Of a stretch of 64,000 nucleotides of DNA, positions 52,431-63,559 are shown piece after piece. Below the pieces are notes generated by a model that saw only the letters and a program-made list of their open reading frames with translations, had not been told where the DNA came from and searched no databases. Source of the DNA: Pseudomonas cichorii (GTDB taxonomy: Bacteria > Pseudomonadota > Gammaproteobacteria > Pseudomonadales > Pseudomonadaceae); contig NZ_CP074349.1 of assembly GCF_018343775.1 (NCBI RefSeq), forward strand, positions 3,276,001 to 3,340,000, read 5' to 3'. The translations under genes and the position numbers were made by a program. How positions within the stretch are numbered: the stretch's first letter is position 1; every line of letters begins with the position of its first letter.

Positions 52431-54299
52431 ATGCGTTCTGTTTTCTTACCACTGCTAACTGCACTGCTGGTGCTGATCACGGGCTTTCAACAGGTGCTGG
52501 CGGCGCCGCAGCATGCCTTGACCGTCTATGGCGAGCCGCCGCGCTATCCTGCCGGCTTCCAGCATTTCGACTACGTGAATCCCGAGGCGCCCAAAGGCGG
52601 CAGCATGCGCCGCTCGGCAACGGACATCGGCCAGTTCGACCATCTGATTCCCTATATCGATAAAGGCATAGGGGTCACACAGATCAGCGGCATGCTGTAT
52701 TCACCCCTGGCCGTCAAATCCCTGGACGAGCCCTACACGGTATACGGGCTCATCGCACAGAAAATGGAGCGCCTGGAAGACGGTATGTCCCTGCGCTTCT
52801 ATCTTGACCCACGCGCAAGCTTTGCCGACGGCACGCCGATCACGGCCAGTGACGTGAAATACACCTATGAGTTGCTGATGACGCAAGGCAGCCTGCAATA
52901 CCGCACCCGCTTTGAAGCGGTTAAGGGTCTGGAAGTGGAATCCGAAAGCCGGATTCGCTTCGACTTCAAGAATAATGACAGCCGTACCCTGCCCCTGGAT
53001 CTGGCCTCGTTGCCTGTGTTTCCCGAGCATTGGTGGAAAACCCGTGACTTTGCCGGTGGCGCAGGCTTCGAGGTTCCACTGGGCAGCGGCCCTTACAGGA
53101 TCAGCCATGTGGATCCGGGGCGTAGTATCACCTTCGAGCGTAACCCGAACTGGTGGGGCAAGGATCTGCCGGTCAATAAAGGTATGTACAACTTCGACCG
53201 ATTCAGTATCGAGTACTTTGGCGATACCGATGTAGCGCGGCAGGTGCTCAAGGGCGGCGCCTACGATTACAACCGCGAATACTCGGCAACCGGTTATTCG
53301 ATTCGCTACGACAGCCCGGCGCTCAGCGAGGGCCTGTTGCAAAAGGCGCATCTGGCCAAGGGAGCGGTCCAGAGTACGCAAGGCTTCGTCTTCAACCTGA
53401 ATCGCCCGATGTTTCAGGACCGCCGCGTGCGTCAGGCGCTGTCTCTGCTCTGGGACTTTGAATGGGCCAACCGGCAGATGATGCGCAATATGTACATCCG
53501 CCAGGACAGTTATTTCTCGAACTCGGAACTGGCCGCCAGCCAATTGCCGACACCTGCCGAACTGAAGATTCTCGAGCCCTTGCGTGGTTCGATTCCCGAC
53601 GAAGCCTTCACGACGGTCTTCAAGAACCCGAAAACCGATGGCACGGGGTTTATACGCGACAAACAACTGCAAGCGCTGGCGCTATTGCAGGAAGCTGGCT
53701 GGAAACCCAAGGGCGATCAACTGGTCAACGCCCAGGGCGAGCCGCTCAGCTTTACCTTCCTCAATGGTCAACCGGGTTTCGAGCGTCTGCTGCTGCCTTA
53801 CAAGCGCAATCTGGCGCAGATCGGTATCCACTTCGATGTGCGGCGGATCGATGCGGCCCAGTATCTGAACCGTGTCATGGCCCGTGATTACGACATGATC
53901 GTGACCGGTTATTCGGTGTCGACTTCACCGGGTGCGGACCTCTATAACAGCTTTGGATCGAAGGTGGCCAACGACCCCGGCTCCAGCAATTACATGGCGT
54001 TGCAAGACCCCGCCGTGGACACCTTGATCGAAGGCCTTGTAAAAGCGGGCGACAAGGCGACCATGACCGACTACGCCCATAGCCTGGATCGGGTGTTGCA
54101 ATGGAACTACTACTGGATTCCCAACTATTACCCGCCGGGCTCCTCCACTGTCTGGTGGAATCGTTTCGGTATCCCGAAAATCCAGGCCAGCAACAGCGAA
54201 GCCATCGAAACCTGGTGGGAAGTCAGCCCCACTCCGCTCAATAACGAGCAATTTGCAGCAAAACGCGGCGCTTCAGCCCTTGTTTCGGAGATGAAGTGA
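52431..54299 (+). CDS. yejA: Periplasmic peptide-binding protein of the YejABEF-type ABC transporter
   Basis: Start at 52431 (AGGA, 8-base spacer) gives 622 residues with a signal peptide ending VLA-APQ. It is a family 5 extracellular solute-binding protein with YVNPEAPKGGSMRRS, GMLYSPL, LGSGPYRI and WWEVSPTP, as in YejA. YejABEF imports oligopeptides and microcin C-type peptide-nucleotides and affects resistance to antimicrobial peptides. It heads a tightly packed four-gene operon. Confidence 0.92.
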   Translation: MRSVFLPLLTALLVLITGFQQVLAAPQHALTVYGEPPRYPAGFQHFDYVNPEAPKGGSMRRSATDIGQFDHLIPYIDKGIGVTQISGMLYSPLAVKSLDEPYTVYGLIAQKMERLEDGMSLRFYLDPRASFADGTPITASDVKYTYELLMTQGSLQYRTRFEAVKGLEVESESRIRFDFKNNDSRTLPLDLASLPVFPEHWWKTRDFAGGAGFEVPLGSGPYRISHVDPGRSITFERNPNWWGKDLPVNKGMYNFDRFSIEYFGDTDVARQVLKGGAYDYNREYSATGYSIRYDSPALSEGLLQKAHLAKGAVQSTQGFVFNLNRPMFQDRRVRQALSLLWDFEWANRQMMRNMYIRQDSYFSNSELAASQLPTPAELKILEPLRGSIPDEAFTTVFKNPKTDGTGFIRDKQLQALALLQEAGWKPKGDQLVNAQGEPLSFTFLNGQPGFERLLLPYKRNLAQIGIHFDVRRIDAAQYLNRVMARDYDMIVTGYSVSTSPGADLYNSFGSKVANDPGSSNYMALQDPAVDTLIEGLVKAGDKATMTDYAHSLDRVLQWNYYWIPNYYPPGSSTVWWNRFGIPKIQASNSEAIETWWEVSPTPLNNEQFAAKRGASALVSEMK

Positions 54300-55364
54300 A
54301 TGCTCGGTTATATCTTGCGCCGCCTGCTCCTGATCATTCCCACGCTGTTGTGCATTCTGCTGGTCAACTTCTTTATCGTGCAGGCCGCTCCCGGTGGCCC
54401 CGTGGAGCAAGCCATCGCCCGTCTGCAAGGCATCGGTAACAGCAGTGTTGGCGCAGGCGCGACAGAGTCGGTCAACACCGGTCAATCAAGAGCTTCCCGT
54501 GGCCTTGATCCCAAGCTGATCAAGGAGATCGAGCGTCAGTACGGCTTCGACAAACCGCTGCACGAGCGGTTATGGCTGATGCTGAAAAACTACGCACGCC
54601 TGGATTTCGGTAACAGTTTCTTTCGTGGAACCACGGTGACCGATCTGATCCTGCAAAAGATGCCGGTTTCCATTTCTCTCGGACTCTGGGCAACGCTGCT
54701 GACGTACCTGATCTCGATTCCGCTGGGCATTCGCAAGGCGGTCAGGCACGGCAGCCAGTTCGATATCTGGAGCAGCACCGCCATTATCATCGGCTACGCC
54801 ACTCCGGCCTTTCTGTTTGCCATGTTGCTGATCGTGGTGTTCTGCGGCGGCACCTCGCTGCACTGGTTCCCGGTGCGCGGCCTGGTTTCGGATGATTTCG
54901 ACCAGCTCTCGACATGGGCCAAGATCGCCGATTACTTCTGGCATCTGGTGCTGCCGGTATCGGCGCTGGTCATCGGCGGATTCGCCTCCTTGACCCTGCT
55001 GACCAAGAACGCCTTCCTCAATGAAATCACCCGCCAGTACGTCACGACAGCCCGAGCCAAGGGCATGAGCGAGCGGCGTGTGCTGTACGGCCATGTGTTT
55101 CGCAACGCAATGCTGCTGGTGGTGTCCGGTATTCCCCAGGCATTTATCACTGTGTTCTTCGCCGGTTCGCTGCTGATCGAGGTGATTTTCTCCCTCGATG
55201 GCCTGGGGCGCATGAGTTACGAAGCCGCCGTTTCAAGGGATTACCCGGTGGTGTTCGGCTCGCTGTTCATCTTTACCCTGTTCGGCCTGCTGATAAAGCT
55301 GGCAGGTGATATCTGCTACACCCTGGTCGATCCGCGCATCGACTTCAGCGCGAGGAATGCCTGA
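54300..55364 (+). CDS. yejB: Peptide ABC transporter permease YejB
   Basis: This 354-residue integral membrane protein directly abuts the yejA stop, with its GGAG site inside yejA. It has six hydrophobic segments, the N-terminal [20 protein letters not shown] typical of OppB/DppB permeases, and the EAA loop around [21 protein letters not shown]. It forms the membrane channel with YejE. Confidence 0.94.
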   Translation: MLGYILRRLLLIIPTLLCILLVNFFIVQAAPGGPVEQAIARLQGIGNSSVGAGATESVNTGQSRASRGLDPKLIKEIERQYGFDKPLHERLWLMLKNYARLDFGNSFFRGTTVTDLILQKMPVSISLGLWATLLTYLISIPLGIRKAVRHGSQFDIWSSTAIIIGYATPAFLFAMLLIVVFCGGTSLHWFPVRGLVSDDFDQLSTWAKIADYFWHLVLPVSALVIGGFASLTLLTKNAFLNEITRQYVTTARAKGMSERRVLYGHVFRNAMLLVVSGIPQAFITVFFAGSLLIEVIFSLDGLGRMSYEAAVSRDYPVVFGSLFIFTLFGLLIKLAGDICYTLVDPRIDFSARNA

Positions 55365-56386
55365 TGCGCAGGCTTTCTCCGCTGGCTCAACGCCGCCTGG
55401 AACGCTTTCGCGCCAACCGTCGGGGCTGGTGGTCGCTGTGGCTGTTCTGTGCGCTGTTTGCACTGACACTGGGCGGCGAACTGATCGCCAATGACAAACC
55501 GTTGGTGGTGAGCTATCAGGGTTCGCTCTACTTCCCGGTTCTCAAGCGCTATACCGAGCAGGAATTCGGCGGGGAACTGCCCTTCCAGCCCGATTACCGC
55601 AGCGAATACGTGCACACGCTCATCGCCAAGGGAAATGGCTGGATGGTGTTTCCAGCGATTCCGTTCAGTGACGACACGCCCAATTACGACCTGGCGCTCC
55701 CGGCCCCCAGCCCGCCCTCGCCCACCAACTGGCTGGGCACCGACGATCAGGCTCGGGATGTGCTGGCGCGGGTCATCTTCGGGGCGCGGGTGTCGATCCT
55801 GTTTGCCTTGATCCTGACCGCCATCAGCGCACTGATCGGCATCGCGGCCGGGGCACTGCAAGGTTATTACGGCGGCTGGGTGGACCTGATCGGTCAGCGT
55901 CTGCTGGAAGTCTGGTCAGGTCTGCCGGTGCTGTACCTGCTGATCATCCTGTCAGGCTTCGTCGAGCCCGGTTTCTGGTGGCTGCTGGGCATCATGGCGC
56001 TGTTTTCCTGGCTGACCCTGGTGGATGTGGTGCGCGCCGAATTCCTGCGCGGTCGTAACCTGGAATACGTCAAGGCAGCCCGCGCCCTTGGGCTGGGTGA
56101 TCGCAAGGTGATTGTGCGGCATATCCTGCCCAACGCCATGACCGCAACCCTGAGCTACCTGCCGTTTATCCTGACCGGAGCCATCTCGACCCTGACGGCA
56201 CTCGACTTCCTGGGCTTCGGCATGCCGGCTGGCAGTGCTTCGCTGGGCGAACTGATCGCTCAGGGCAAGCAGAACCTGCAAGCGCCGTGGCTCGGGCTGA
56301 CAGCCTTTTTCGCCCTGGCGTTGATCCTGACGCTGCTGGTGTTCATTGGTGAAGCCTTGCGTGATGCGTTTGATCCCCGATCTTGA
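55364..56386 (+). CDS. yejE: Peptide ABC transporter permease YejE
   Basis: The 340-residue permease shares one base with the yejB stop (TGATG). The N-terminal SPLAQRRLERFRANRRGWW and the large periplasmic insert before the GTDDQARDVLARVIFGARVS segment are YejE hallmarks; the EAA loop ARALGLGDRKVIVRHILPNA is present. It ends within a small tandem repeat. Confidence 0.94.
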   Translation: MRRLSPLAQRRLERFRANRRGWWSLWLFCALFALTLGGELIANDKPLVVSYQGSLYFPVLKRYTEQEFGGELPFQPDYRSEYVHTLIAKGNGWMVFPAIPFSDDTPNYDLALPAPSPPSPTNWLGTDDQARDVLARVIFGARVSILFALILTAISALIGIAAGALQGYYGGWVDLIGQRLLEVWSGLPVLYLLIILSGFVEPGFWWLLGIMALFSWLTLVDVVRAEFLRGRNLEYVKAARALGLGDRKVIVRHILPNAMTATLSYLPFILTGAISTLTALDFLGFGMPAGSASLGELIAQGKQNLQAPWLGLTAFFALALILTLLVFIGEALRDAFDPRS

Positions 56387-56396
56387 TCCGCGATCT
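56371..56396. repeat. Tandem 13-bp repeat at the yejE-yejF junction
   Basis: TGATCCCCGATCT (56371-56383) is followed directly by TGATCCGCGATCT (56384-56396), then TGATCCCCCCGAT. The yejE stop codon lies in the second copy. It is a local duplication that lengthens the intergenic gap to 41 bases and could alter coupling between the genes. Confidence 0.7.
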
Positions 56397-56427
56397 TGAT
56401 CCCCCCGATTTGATTCGAGACCCTGAA

Positions 56428-58005
<1,578 letters not shown>

Positions 58006-58057
58006 AAACAGGCATTCTGTTCGGCCAGACGCCGGGGTCAAATGACGGAACACCCCA

Positions 58058-59470
58058 ATGAAAGAGAACACTCTCAGCGACTACCAAAACATCCAGCGCC
58101 TTGCGACCCGCTCCCTGTTCGAGATCATCGAACAGTCCAGTGAAGGCACGGTGATCGTCGACAAAGAGGCGCGCATCGTCTGGATCAATGAACGCTACGC
58201 CCGTCGCTTTGGCCTGCAGGATGCAAGCCTGGCCATCGGGCAACCTTGCGAAAGCGTGATTCCCGGCAGCCTGCTGCGCCAGGTGGCCAACAATGGGCAA
58301 CCGATCCTGCTGGACATGATGGATACCGCCAAAGACCCGCTGGTGGTCATGCGCCTGCCGATCCATGACAACGCCGGCTCGGTGATTGGTGCCATCGGTT
58401 TTGCCCTGTTCGACCAGTTGCAGACCCTGTCCCCCCTGCTCAAGCGTTACCTGAGCATGCAACAGGAACTGGCCAGCACGCGCTCGCTGCTCAAGGCCCG
58501 GCAGGCAAAATACAGCTTTGCGCACTTCATCGGCATCAGTGAGGCAACCCTGGAAGTCAAACGCCGTGCCCGACGCAGTGCCAGCACCGATTCCCCGGTC
58601 TTGCTGCTGGGTGAAACCGGCACCGGCAAGGAACTGCTTGCCCATGCCATCCATAACGCCTCGCCCCGCGCCGACAAGCCTTTCGTCAGCATCAACAGCG
58701 CCGCGATCCCGGAAGCCCTTCTGGAAGCCGAATTCTTCGGCACAGCCCCCGGCGCGTTTACCGGTGCCGTGCGCAAAGGGCGTTCGGGCAAATTGAAAAT
58801 CGCCCAGGGCGGCACGCTGTTTCTCGATGAGATAGGCGACATGCCGCTGGCGCTGCAAAGCAAATTGCTGCGGGTGTTGCAGGAAAAGGAATACGAACCC
58901 GTAGGTTCCAACGAAGTGTTCCAGAGCGATGTGCGCGTGATAGCCGCCACTTCCATCGATCTGGAAGCAGCCATCAAGCGGGGGGAATTTCGCGCCGACC
59001 TTTACTATCGCCTGAGCGTCCTGCCGATTCAGGTTCCGCCCTTGCGCGAGCGCCTGGAGGATTTGCCGGTCCTGAGTGAAACCATCCTCGAAGAACTGCA
59101 CAGCCAGCACGAACTGGAAGGCAACGCGCTGAAGCTGCTGGCCCAGCATGCCTGGCCCGGCAATATCCGGGAATTGCGCAATGTGCTGGAGCGTGCGGCC
59201 TTGCTCAGCGACGACCTGCAACTCACGGTCCAGGACATCCACAGCGCCATCGGCACCCTGCTGCCGGTCAGCGCCAGCAACCACCGCGATAGTCAGACTC
59301 ATGTCCACGAAACCTTCAGCCAGGCCCGCAAACGCTGTGATCGGCAGTTGATTGAAAGCGCTTTGCTGCAGTGCGCAGGAAATGTAGTGCAAGCAGCCCA
59401 GCAACTGGGCCTTGGCCGCTCAACCCTCTACAAGAAGATGGCAATGCTGGGGATTGCCGAGTCTCAATAA
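58058..59470 (+). CDS. hbcR: Sigma-54-dependent activator, HbcR-like, of 3-hydroxybutyrate utilisation
   Basis: The 470-residue protein has an N-terminal PAS-like sensor (about 18-110), a central AAA+ domain with Walker A GETGTGKE at 185-192 and GAFTGA at 232-237, and a C-terminal Fis-type helix-turn-helix (VVQAAQQLGLGRSTLYKKM). Gene order with a permease and 3-hydroxybutyrate dehydrogenase matches PA2005-PA2003 of P. aeruginosa, where the activator is HbcR. It should act at the -24/-12 promoter found before the permease gene. Confidence 0.87.
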   Translation: MKENTLSDYQNIQRLATRSLFEIIEQSSEGTVIVDKEARIVWINERYARRFGLQDASLAIGQPCESVIPGSLLRQVANNGQPILLDMMDTAKDPLVVMRLPIHDNAGSVIGAIGFALFDQLQTLSPLLKRYLSMQQELASTRSLLKARQAKYSFAHFIGISEATLEVKRRARRSASTDSPVLLLGETGTGKELLAHAIHNASPRADKPFVSINSAAIPEALLEAEFFGTAPGAFTGAVRKGRSGKLKIAQGGTLFLDEIGDMPLALQSKLLRVLQEKEYEPVGSNEVFQSDVRVIAATSIDLEAAIKRGEFRADLYYRLSVLPIQVPPLRERLEDLPVLSETILEELHSQHELEGNALKLLAQHAWPGNIRELRNVLERAALLSDDLQLTVQDIHSAIGTLLPVSASNHRDSQTHVHETFSQARKRCDRQLIESALLQCAGNVVQAAQQLGLGRSTLYKKMAMLGIAESQ

Positions 59471-59506
59471 AGAGAACCAAGTCTCCTTTAAGAGACAATC
59501 CCCCCA

Positions 59507-59559
59507 TAGGAGCGAATTCATTCGCGAAAGATCGGTTTTCGCGAATGAATTCGCTCCTA
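59507..59559. repeat. REPIN, TAGGAGCGAATTCATTCGCGAAA family
   Basis: TAGGAGCGAATTCATTCGCG at 59507-59526 is mirrored by CGCGAATGAATTCGCTCCTA at 59540-59559; the whole forms a long hairpin between hbcR and the sigma-54 promoter. It may insulate the two transcription units. Confidence 0.8.
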
Positions 59560-59642
59560 CGGGGCGGCGGTAGTCTCTGTTGTGAGATTACCGGCTGCAT
59601 GTATTTAAATAATTTCCTTTAATTTCAATAAGTTGAATATCT

Positions 59643-59656
59643 GGCACGAATCCCGC
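59643..59656 (+). promoter_or_regulatory. Sigma-54 (-24/-12) promoter of the 3-hydroxybutyrate operon
   Basis: TGGCACGAATCCCGCT (59642-59657) has GG and GC separated by exactly 10 bases and the full TGGCAC -24 box; the -12 box is weaker (CCGCT rather than TTGCA). It lies 56 bases before the permease start and after an adjacent sigma-54 activator gene, which strongly supports it. Confidence 0.72.
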
Positions 59657-59712
59657 TATAGCCCTGCGGCGGCCTGACCGCACCCATAAAACAATAACAA
59701 CAGGAGATACCC

Positions 59713-61104
59713 ATGAGCGTAATCATCGCTTTGGCGGCGCTCGCGCTGCTGATGCTCGCAGCCTACCGTGGCTATAGCGTCATCCTCTTTGCCCCCATTG
59801 CCGCGCTGGGTGCGGTATTGCTGACCGATCCTTCGGCGGTGGCACCTGCTTTTACCGGGCTGTTCATGGACAAGATGGTCGGCTTCATCAAGCTGTACTT
59901 TCCTGTGTTCCTGCTGGGTGCGGTGTTTGGCAAGTTGATCGAGCTGTCCGGATTCTCCCGTTCCATCGTGGCAGCCGCCATCGGCGTGCTCGGCACCCGC
60001 CAGGCCATGCTGGTGATTGTGCTGGTCTGCGCCCTGCTCACTTACGGCGGCGTGTCGCTGTTCGTCGTGGTATTTGCGGTCTATCCGTTTGCCGCCGAAA
60101 TGTTTCGCCAGAGCGATATCCCCAAAAGACTGATCCCGGCGACCATCGCCCTGGGCGCCTTCTCGTTCACCATGGACGCCCTGCCCGGCACGCCGCAAAT
60201 CCAGAACATTATCCCCACCACCTTTTTCAACACCACCGCCTGGGCCGCGCCGTGGCTGGGCCTGATCGGCACCGTATTCGTATTCAGCGCTGGCATGCTG
60301 TATCTGCAGCGTCAGCGCAACAAGGCTGCACGTACCGGCGAGGGTTATGGTCATGACCTGCGCAACGAGCCGGAGACGGCAGCCGACCTGAAGCTGCCCA
60401 ACCCGTGGATCGCACTGTCGCCGCTGATACTGGTGGGAGTCATGAACCTGCTGTTCACCTGGTGGATTCCCCAGTGGTATGGCAAGACTCACACCCTGGC
60501 GCTGCCGGGCATGGCGGCGCCGATTCAGACCGAAGTCGCCAGGCTGACAGCGATCTGGGCGGTTGAAGCCGCACTGCTGACTGGCATTGTGATGGTGCTG
60601 ATATTCGGCTTCAGCGCCATTCGTTCCAGACTGGCCGAGGGCAGTAAAAGCGCAGTCAATGGCGCATTGCTGGCGGCCATGAATACTGCATCCGAATACG
60701 GCTTTGGTGCTGTCATCGCTTCATTGCCAGGGTTTCTGGTACTGGCCAACGCCCTGAAAAGCATCCCGGATCCGCTGGTCAATGAAGCCATCACTGTGAC
60801 CTTGCTGGCCGGGATAACAGGCTCGGCTTCGGGTGGCATGAGCATCGCTCTGGCAGCCATGTCGGACAGTTTCATCGCAGCCGCCAATGCCGCGAATATT
60901 CCACTGGAAGTCCTGCACCGGGTGGCCGCCATGGCCAGCGGCGGCATGGACACCCTGCCCCACAACGGCGCGGTCATCACGCTGCTGGCCGTGACCGGGC
61001 TGACCCACCGTGAAGCTTATCTGGACATTTTCGGCATCACTATTATCAAGACACTGGCGGTTTTCGTCGTGATCGCAGCGTTCTACGCCACTGGCATCGT
61101 TTAA
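59713..61104 (+). CDS. GntP-family permease, probable 3-hydroxybutyrate transporter
   Basis: The 463-residue protein starts after AGGAGA with a good spacer. It has about 12 hydrophobic segments, LTYGGVSLFVVVFAVYP, FTMDALPGTPQIQNIIPTTF and ASGGMDTLPHNGAVITLL, typical of GntP/DsdX-like H+-symporters. Its operon with hbdH and the adjacent activator indicates D-3-hydroxybutyrate as substrate. Inner membrane. Confidence 0.88.
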   Translation: MSVIIALAALALLMLAAYRGYSVILFAPIAALGAVLLTDPSAVAPAFTGLFMDKMVGFIKLYFPVFLLGAVFGKLIELSGFSRSIVAAAIGVLGTRQAMLVIVLVCALLTYGGVSLFVVVFAVYPFAAEMFRQSDIPKRLIPATIALGAFSFTMDALPGTPQIQNIIPTTFFNTTAWAAPWLGLIGTVFVFSAGMLYLQRQRNKAARTGEGYGHDLRNEPETAADLKLPNPWIALSPLILVGVMNLLFTWWIPQWYGKTHTLALPGMAAPIQTEVARLTAIWAVEAALLTGIVMVLIFGFSAIRSRLAEGSKSAVNGALLAAMNTASEYGFGAVIASLPGFLVLANALKSIPDPLVNEAITVTLLAGITGSASGGMSIALAAMSDSFIAAANAANIPLEVLHRVAAMASGGMDTLPHNGAVITLLAVTGLTHREAYLDIFGITIIKTLAVFVVIAAFYATGIV

Positions 61105-61114
61105 GGAATCGATT

Positions 61115-61876
61115 ATGAATCTGCAAGGAAAAACCGCACTGGTCACCGGCTCCACCAGCGGCATCGGTCTGGGCATTGCACTGGTGCTGGCAAAAGCCGG
61201 TGCAAACCTGGTGCTCAATGGTTTCGGAGAAGCTTCGGCGGTGATCGCACAGGTTAAACAGTTTGGCGGCCGTGTTGGCCATCACCCGGCGGATGTCAGC
61301 GACCCGGCCCAGATTGCCGACATGATCGCCTATGCCGAACGCGAATTCGGCGGTGTCGACATTCTGGTCAATAACGCTGGCATTCAGCACGTGGACGCTG
61401 TGGAGGACTTTGCCGTCGAGCGCTGGGACTCGATCATCGCCATCAACCTGTCATCAGTGTTCCACACCACGCGCCTGTGCCTGCCCGGTATGCGCAGCAA
61501 GGACTGGGGACGCATCATCAATATCGCCTCGGTTCACGGGTTGGTGGGCTCGACCGGCAAGTCGGCCTATGTCGCAGCCAAACATGGCGTGATCGGCCTG
61601 ACCAAAGTGGTGGGTCTGGAGACAGCCCGCAGTAATGTCACCTGTAACGCCATCTGCCCCGGCTGGGTCCTGACGCCGCTGGTGCAGCAACAGATCGACA
61701 ATCGCAAAGGCGACCCGGATCAGGCACGGCGTGACCTGCTGGCCGAAAAACAGCCTTCGCTGGATTTTGTCACGCCCGAGCAATTGGGCGAGCTGGTGTT
61801 GTTTCTGTGCAGCGAAGCGGCAGTTCAGGTGCGCGGGGCCGCCTGGAATGTGGATGGCGGCTGGCTGGCACAATAA
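61115..61876 (+). CDS. hbdH: 3-hydroxybutyrate dehydrogenase
   Basis: The 253-residue SDR starts 10 bases after the permease stop with AAGGA. It has TGSTSGIG at 12-19, NNAGIQHVDAVEDF (a hallmark of D-3-hydroxybutyrate dehydrogenases), SVHGLVGSTGKSAYVAAK with the catalytic Ser, Tyr and Lys, and NAICPGWVLTPLVQQQI. It oxidises D-3-hydroxybutyrate to acetoacetate with NAD. It is the last gene of the sigma-54 operon and is followed by a perfect palindrome. Confidence 0.95.
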   Translation: MNLQGKTALVTGSTSGIGLGIALVLAKAGANLVLNGFGEASAVIAQVKQFGGRVGHHPADVSDPAQIADMIAYAEREFGGVDILVNNAGIQHVDAVEDFAVERWDSIIAINLSSVFHTTRLCLPGMRSKDWGRIINIASVHGLVGSTGKSAYVAAKHGVIGLTKVVGLETARSNVTCNAICPGWVLTPLVQQQIDNRKGDPDQARRDLLAEKQPSLDFVTPEQLGELVLFLCSEAAVQVRGAAWNVDGGWLAQ

Positions 61877-61882
61877 GACGGC

Positions 61883-61920
61883 GTAGGAGCCAATTCATTC
61901 GCGAATGAATTGGTTCCTAC
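61883..61920. terminator. REP-derived palindrome between hbdH and the PilT/PilU gene
   Basis: GTAGGAGCCAATTCATTCG runs into CGAATGAATTGGTTCCTAC, a 19-bp stem with one wobble pair and essentially no loop. It is a compact version of the second REP family and sits between two convergent stops, so it probably ends both transcripts. Confidence 0.65.
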
Positions 61921-61933
61921 AGGGTTTGTATAC

Positions 61934-63097
61934 TCAGGATTGGGGGCCTTCATTTTCATCCACGAGGCCCCAATCGGGCATCTGCGCTGTATTCGTCCCC
62001 ACAGGCGCCGAGGGTGCCGTTGTCAGGTGCGAGACGCCCTCGCCATGCAACTTGAGGCGCAGGCGCACGTTGTTTTGCGAGTCGGCATTCTTCAGGGCTT
62101 CCTCTTCGCTGATGACCCCTTCTGCCGCCAGGTTGAACAGCGCGGTATCGAAGGTCTGCATGCCCAGGCTGCCGGACTTCTCCATGATGCCCTTGAGTTC
62201 AGTCAGTTGGTTGCGCTGGATCAGATCACGAATGGTTGGCGTGCCCATCATCACCTCAACAGCAGCCCGTCGTTTTCCATCCGGGGTCTTGACCAGTCGC
62301 TGGGAAACGAAGGCCTTGAGGTTATTGCCCAGGTCGTGCAGCAGTTGTTCGCGGCGCTCTTCCGGGAAGAAATTGATGATTCGGTCCAGGGCCTGGTTGG
62401 CGTTGTTGGCATGCAGGGTCGAGATGGCCAGGTGACCGGTATCGGCAAAGGCCAGCGCATGCTCCATGGTTTCCCGGTCACGAATCTCGCCGATCAGGAT
62501 GACATCCGGTGCCTGACGCAAGGTGTTTTTCAGGGCGGCACGGAAACTGCGGGTATCGACCCCCACTTCACGCTGGTTGACGATGGACTTCTTGTGGCGA
62601 TGGATGAACTCCACCGGGTCTTCGATGGTGATGATATGGCCACTGGCATTGCGGTTACGGTAATCGATCAGGGCCGCCAGGGAAGTAGATTTACCCGAGC
62701 CAGTCGCGCCTACGAACAGCACCAGCCCGTGTTTTTCCATGATCACATCGAGCAGGATCGGCGGCAGGTGCAGGTCCTCGAAACGCGGGATATCCAGTTT
62801 GATATTGCGCGCAACGATGGAGACTTCGTTGCGTTGCATGAAGATATTGATCCGGAAACGCCCGATACCGGCCAGCGACACCGCCAAGTTCATCTCCAAC
62901 TCACGCTGGAATTCGAGCTTCTGTTCCTCATCCATCAGGCCTTGGGCGACGATCGCCACCTCACCGGGCTTGAGGGTTTCAGTGCCCAGCGGCTTGAGCA
63001 CGCCATTGAACTTGGCGCAAGGCGGCGCTCCGGTGGAAAGATAAAGGTCCGATCCGTCCTGGCTGGCCAGAATCTTCAACAACGCCGGAAAATCCAT
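61934..63097 (-). CDS. PilT/PilU-family type IV pilus ATPase
   Basis: From ATG 63097 the protein has 387 residues. Walker A GATGSGKS is at 130-137, followed by the Asp box (IEDPVEFIHRHK), Walker B (DVILIGEIRDRETM) and the His box (HLAISTLHANNA). The N-terminal domain and tail (SQNNVRLRLKLHGE) are closer to PilU than PilT. It powers or assists pilus retraction at the inner membrane. It is a stand-alone copy not next to other pil genes. Confidence 0.88.
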   Translation of the reverse strand: MDFPALLKILASQDGSDLYLSTGAPPCAKFNGVLKPLGTETLKPGEVAIVAQGLMDEEQKLEFQRELEMNLAVSLAGIGRFRINIFMQRNEVSIVARNIKLDIPRFEDLHLPPILLDVIMEKHGLVLFVGATGSGKSTSLAALIDYRNRNASGHIITIEDPVEFIHRHKKSIVNQREVGVDTRSFRAALKNTLRQAPDVILIGEIRDRETMEHALAFADTGHLAISTLHANNANQALDRIINFFPEERREQLLHDLGNNLKAFVSQRLVKTPDGKRRAAVEVMMGTPTIRDLIQRNQLTELKGIMEKSGSLGMQTFDTALFNLAAEGVISEEEALKNADSQNNVRLRLKLHGEGVSHLTTAPSAPVGTNTAQMPDWGLVDENEGPQS

Positions 63098-63229
63098 AAT
63101 CAACACCGCACAATAAAATATGAAAACGTTTGTCTGCCCATCACACTCGATGGCTTTCGACGAGCAGATTTATTCATTCAGGTCAGGGCAGGCATAATGG
63201 CAGCCTTTTCTGACAGGTGATATTGCGAC

Positions 63230-63505
63230 ATGAAAGCCCAAGCCCGCCATATTCTGGTGAAGACCGCCGAAGAAGCCGAACAGCTCAAGCTGCGTATTGC
63301 CAAGGGTGAGGCCTTCGACGTGCTAGCGAAGAAGCATTCCACCTGCCCGTCCGGCAAGCGTGGCGGCGACCTGGGTGAAGTGCGGCCCGGCCAGATGGTC
63401 GGCGCCATCGACCAGGTCATCTTCAAGAAACCGCTGCGCACCGTGCACGGCCCCATCAAGAGCAAGTTCGGCTACCACCTGGTTCAGGTGTTCTACCGCG
63501 ACTGA
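63230..63505 (+). CDS. Second small parvulin-type peptidylprolyl isomerase
   Basis: The 91-residue protein has the parvulin core ARHILVKT, FDVLAKKHSTCPSGKRGGDLG, RPGQMVGAIDQVIF and FGYHLVQV with no signal peptide. It is a paralogue of the 93-residue PpiC at 51968 with about half its residues identical by eye. It is cytosolic; the client is unknown. Confidence 0.9.
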   Translation: MKAQARHILVKTAEEAEQLKLRIAKGEAFDVLAKKHSTCPSGKRGGDLGEVRPGQMVGAIDQVIFKKPLRTVHGPIKSKFGYHLVQVFYRD

Positions 63506-63559
63506 TCTGGCTCCAGGCTACTCACGCCCAACGGCAAGCGTAGCCCGAAACCTGCGTTA

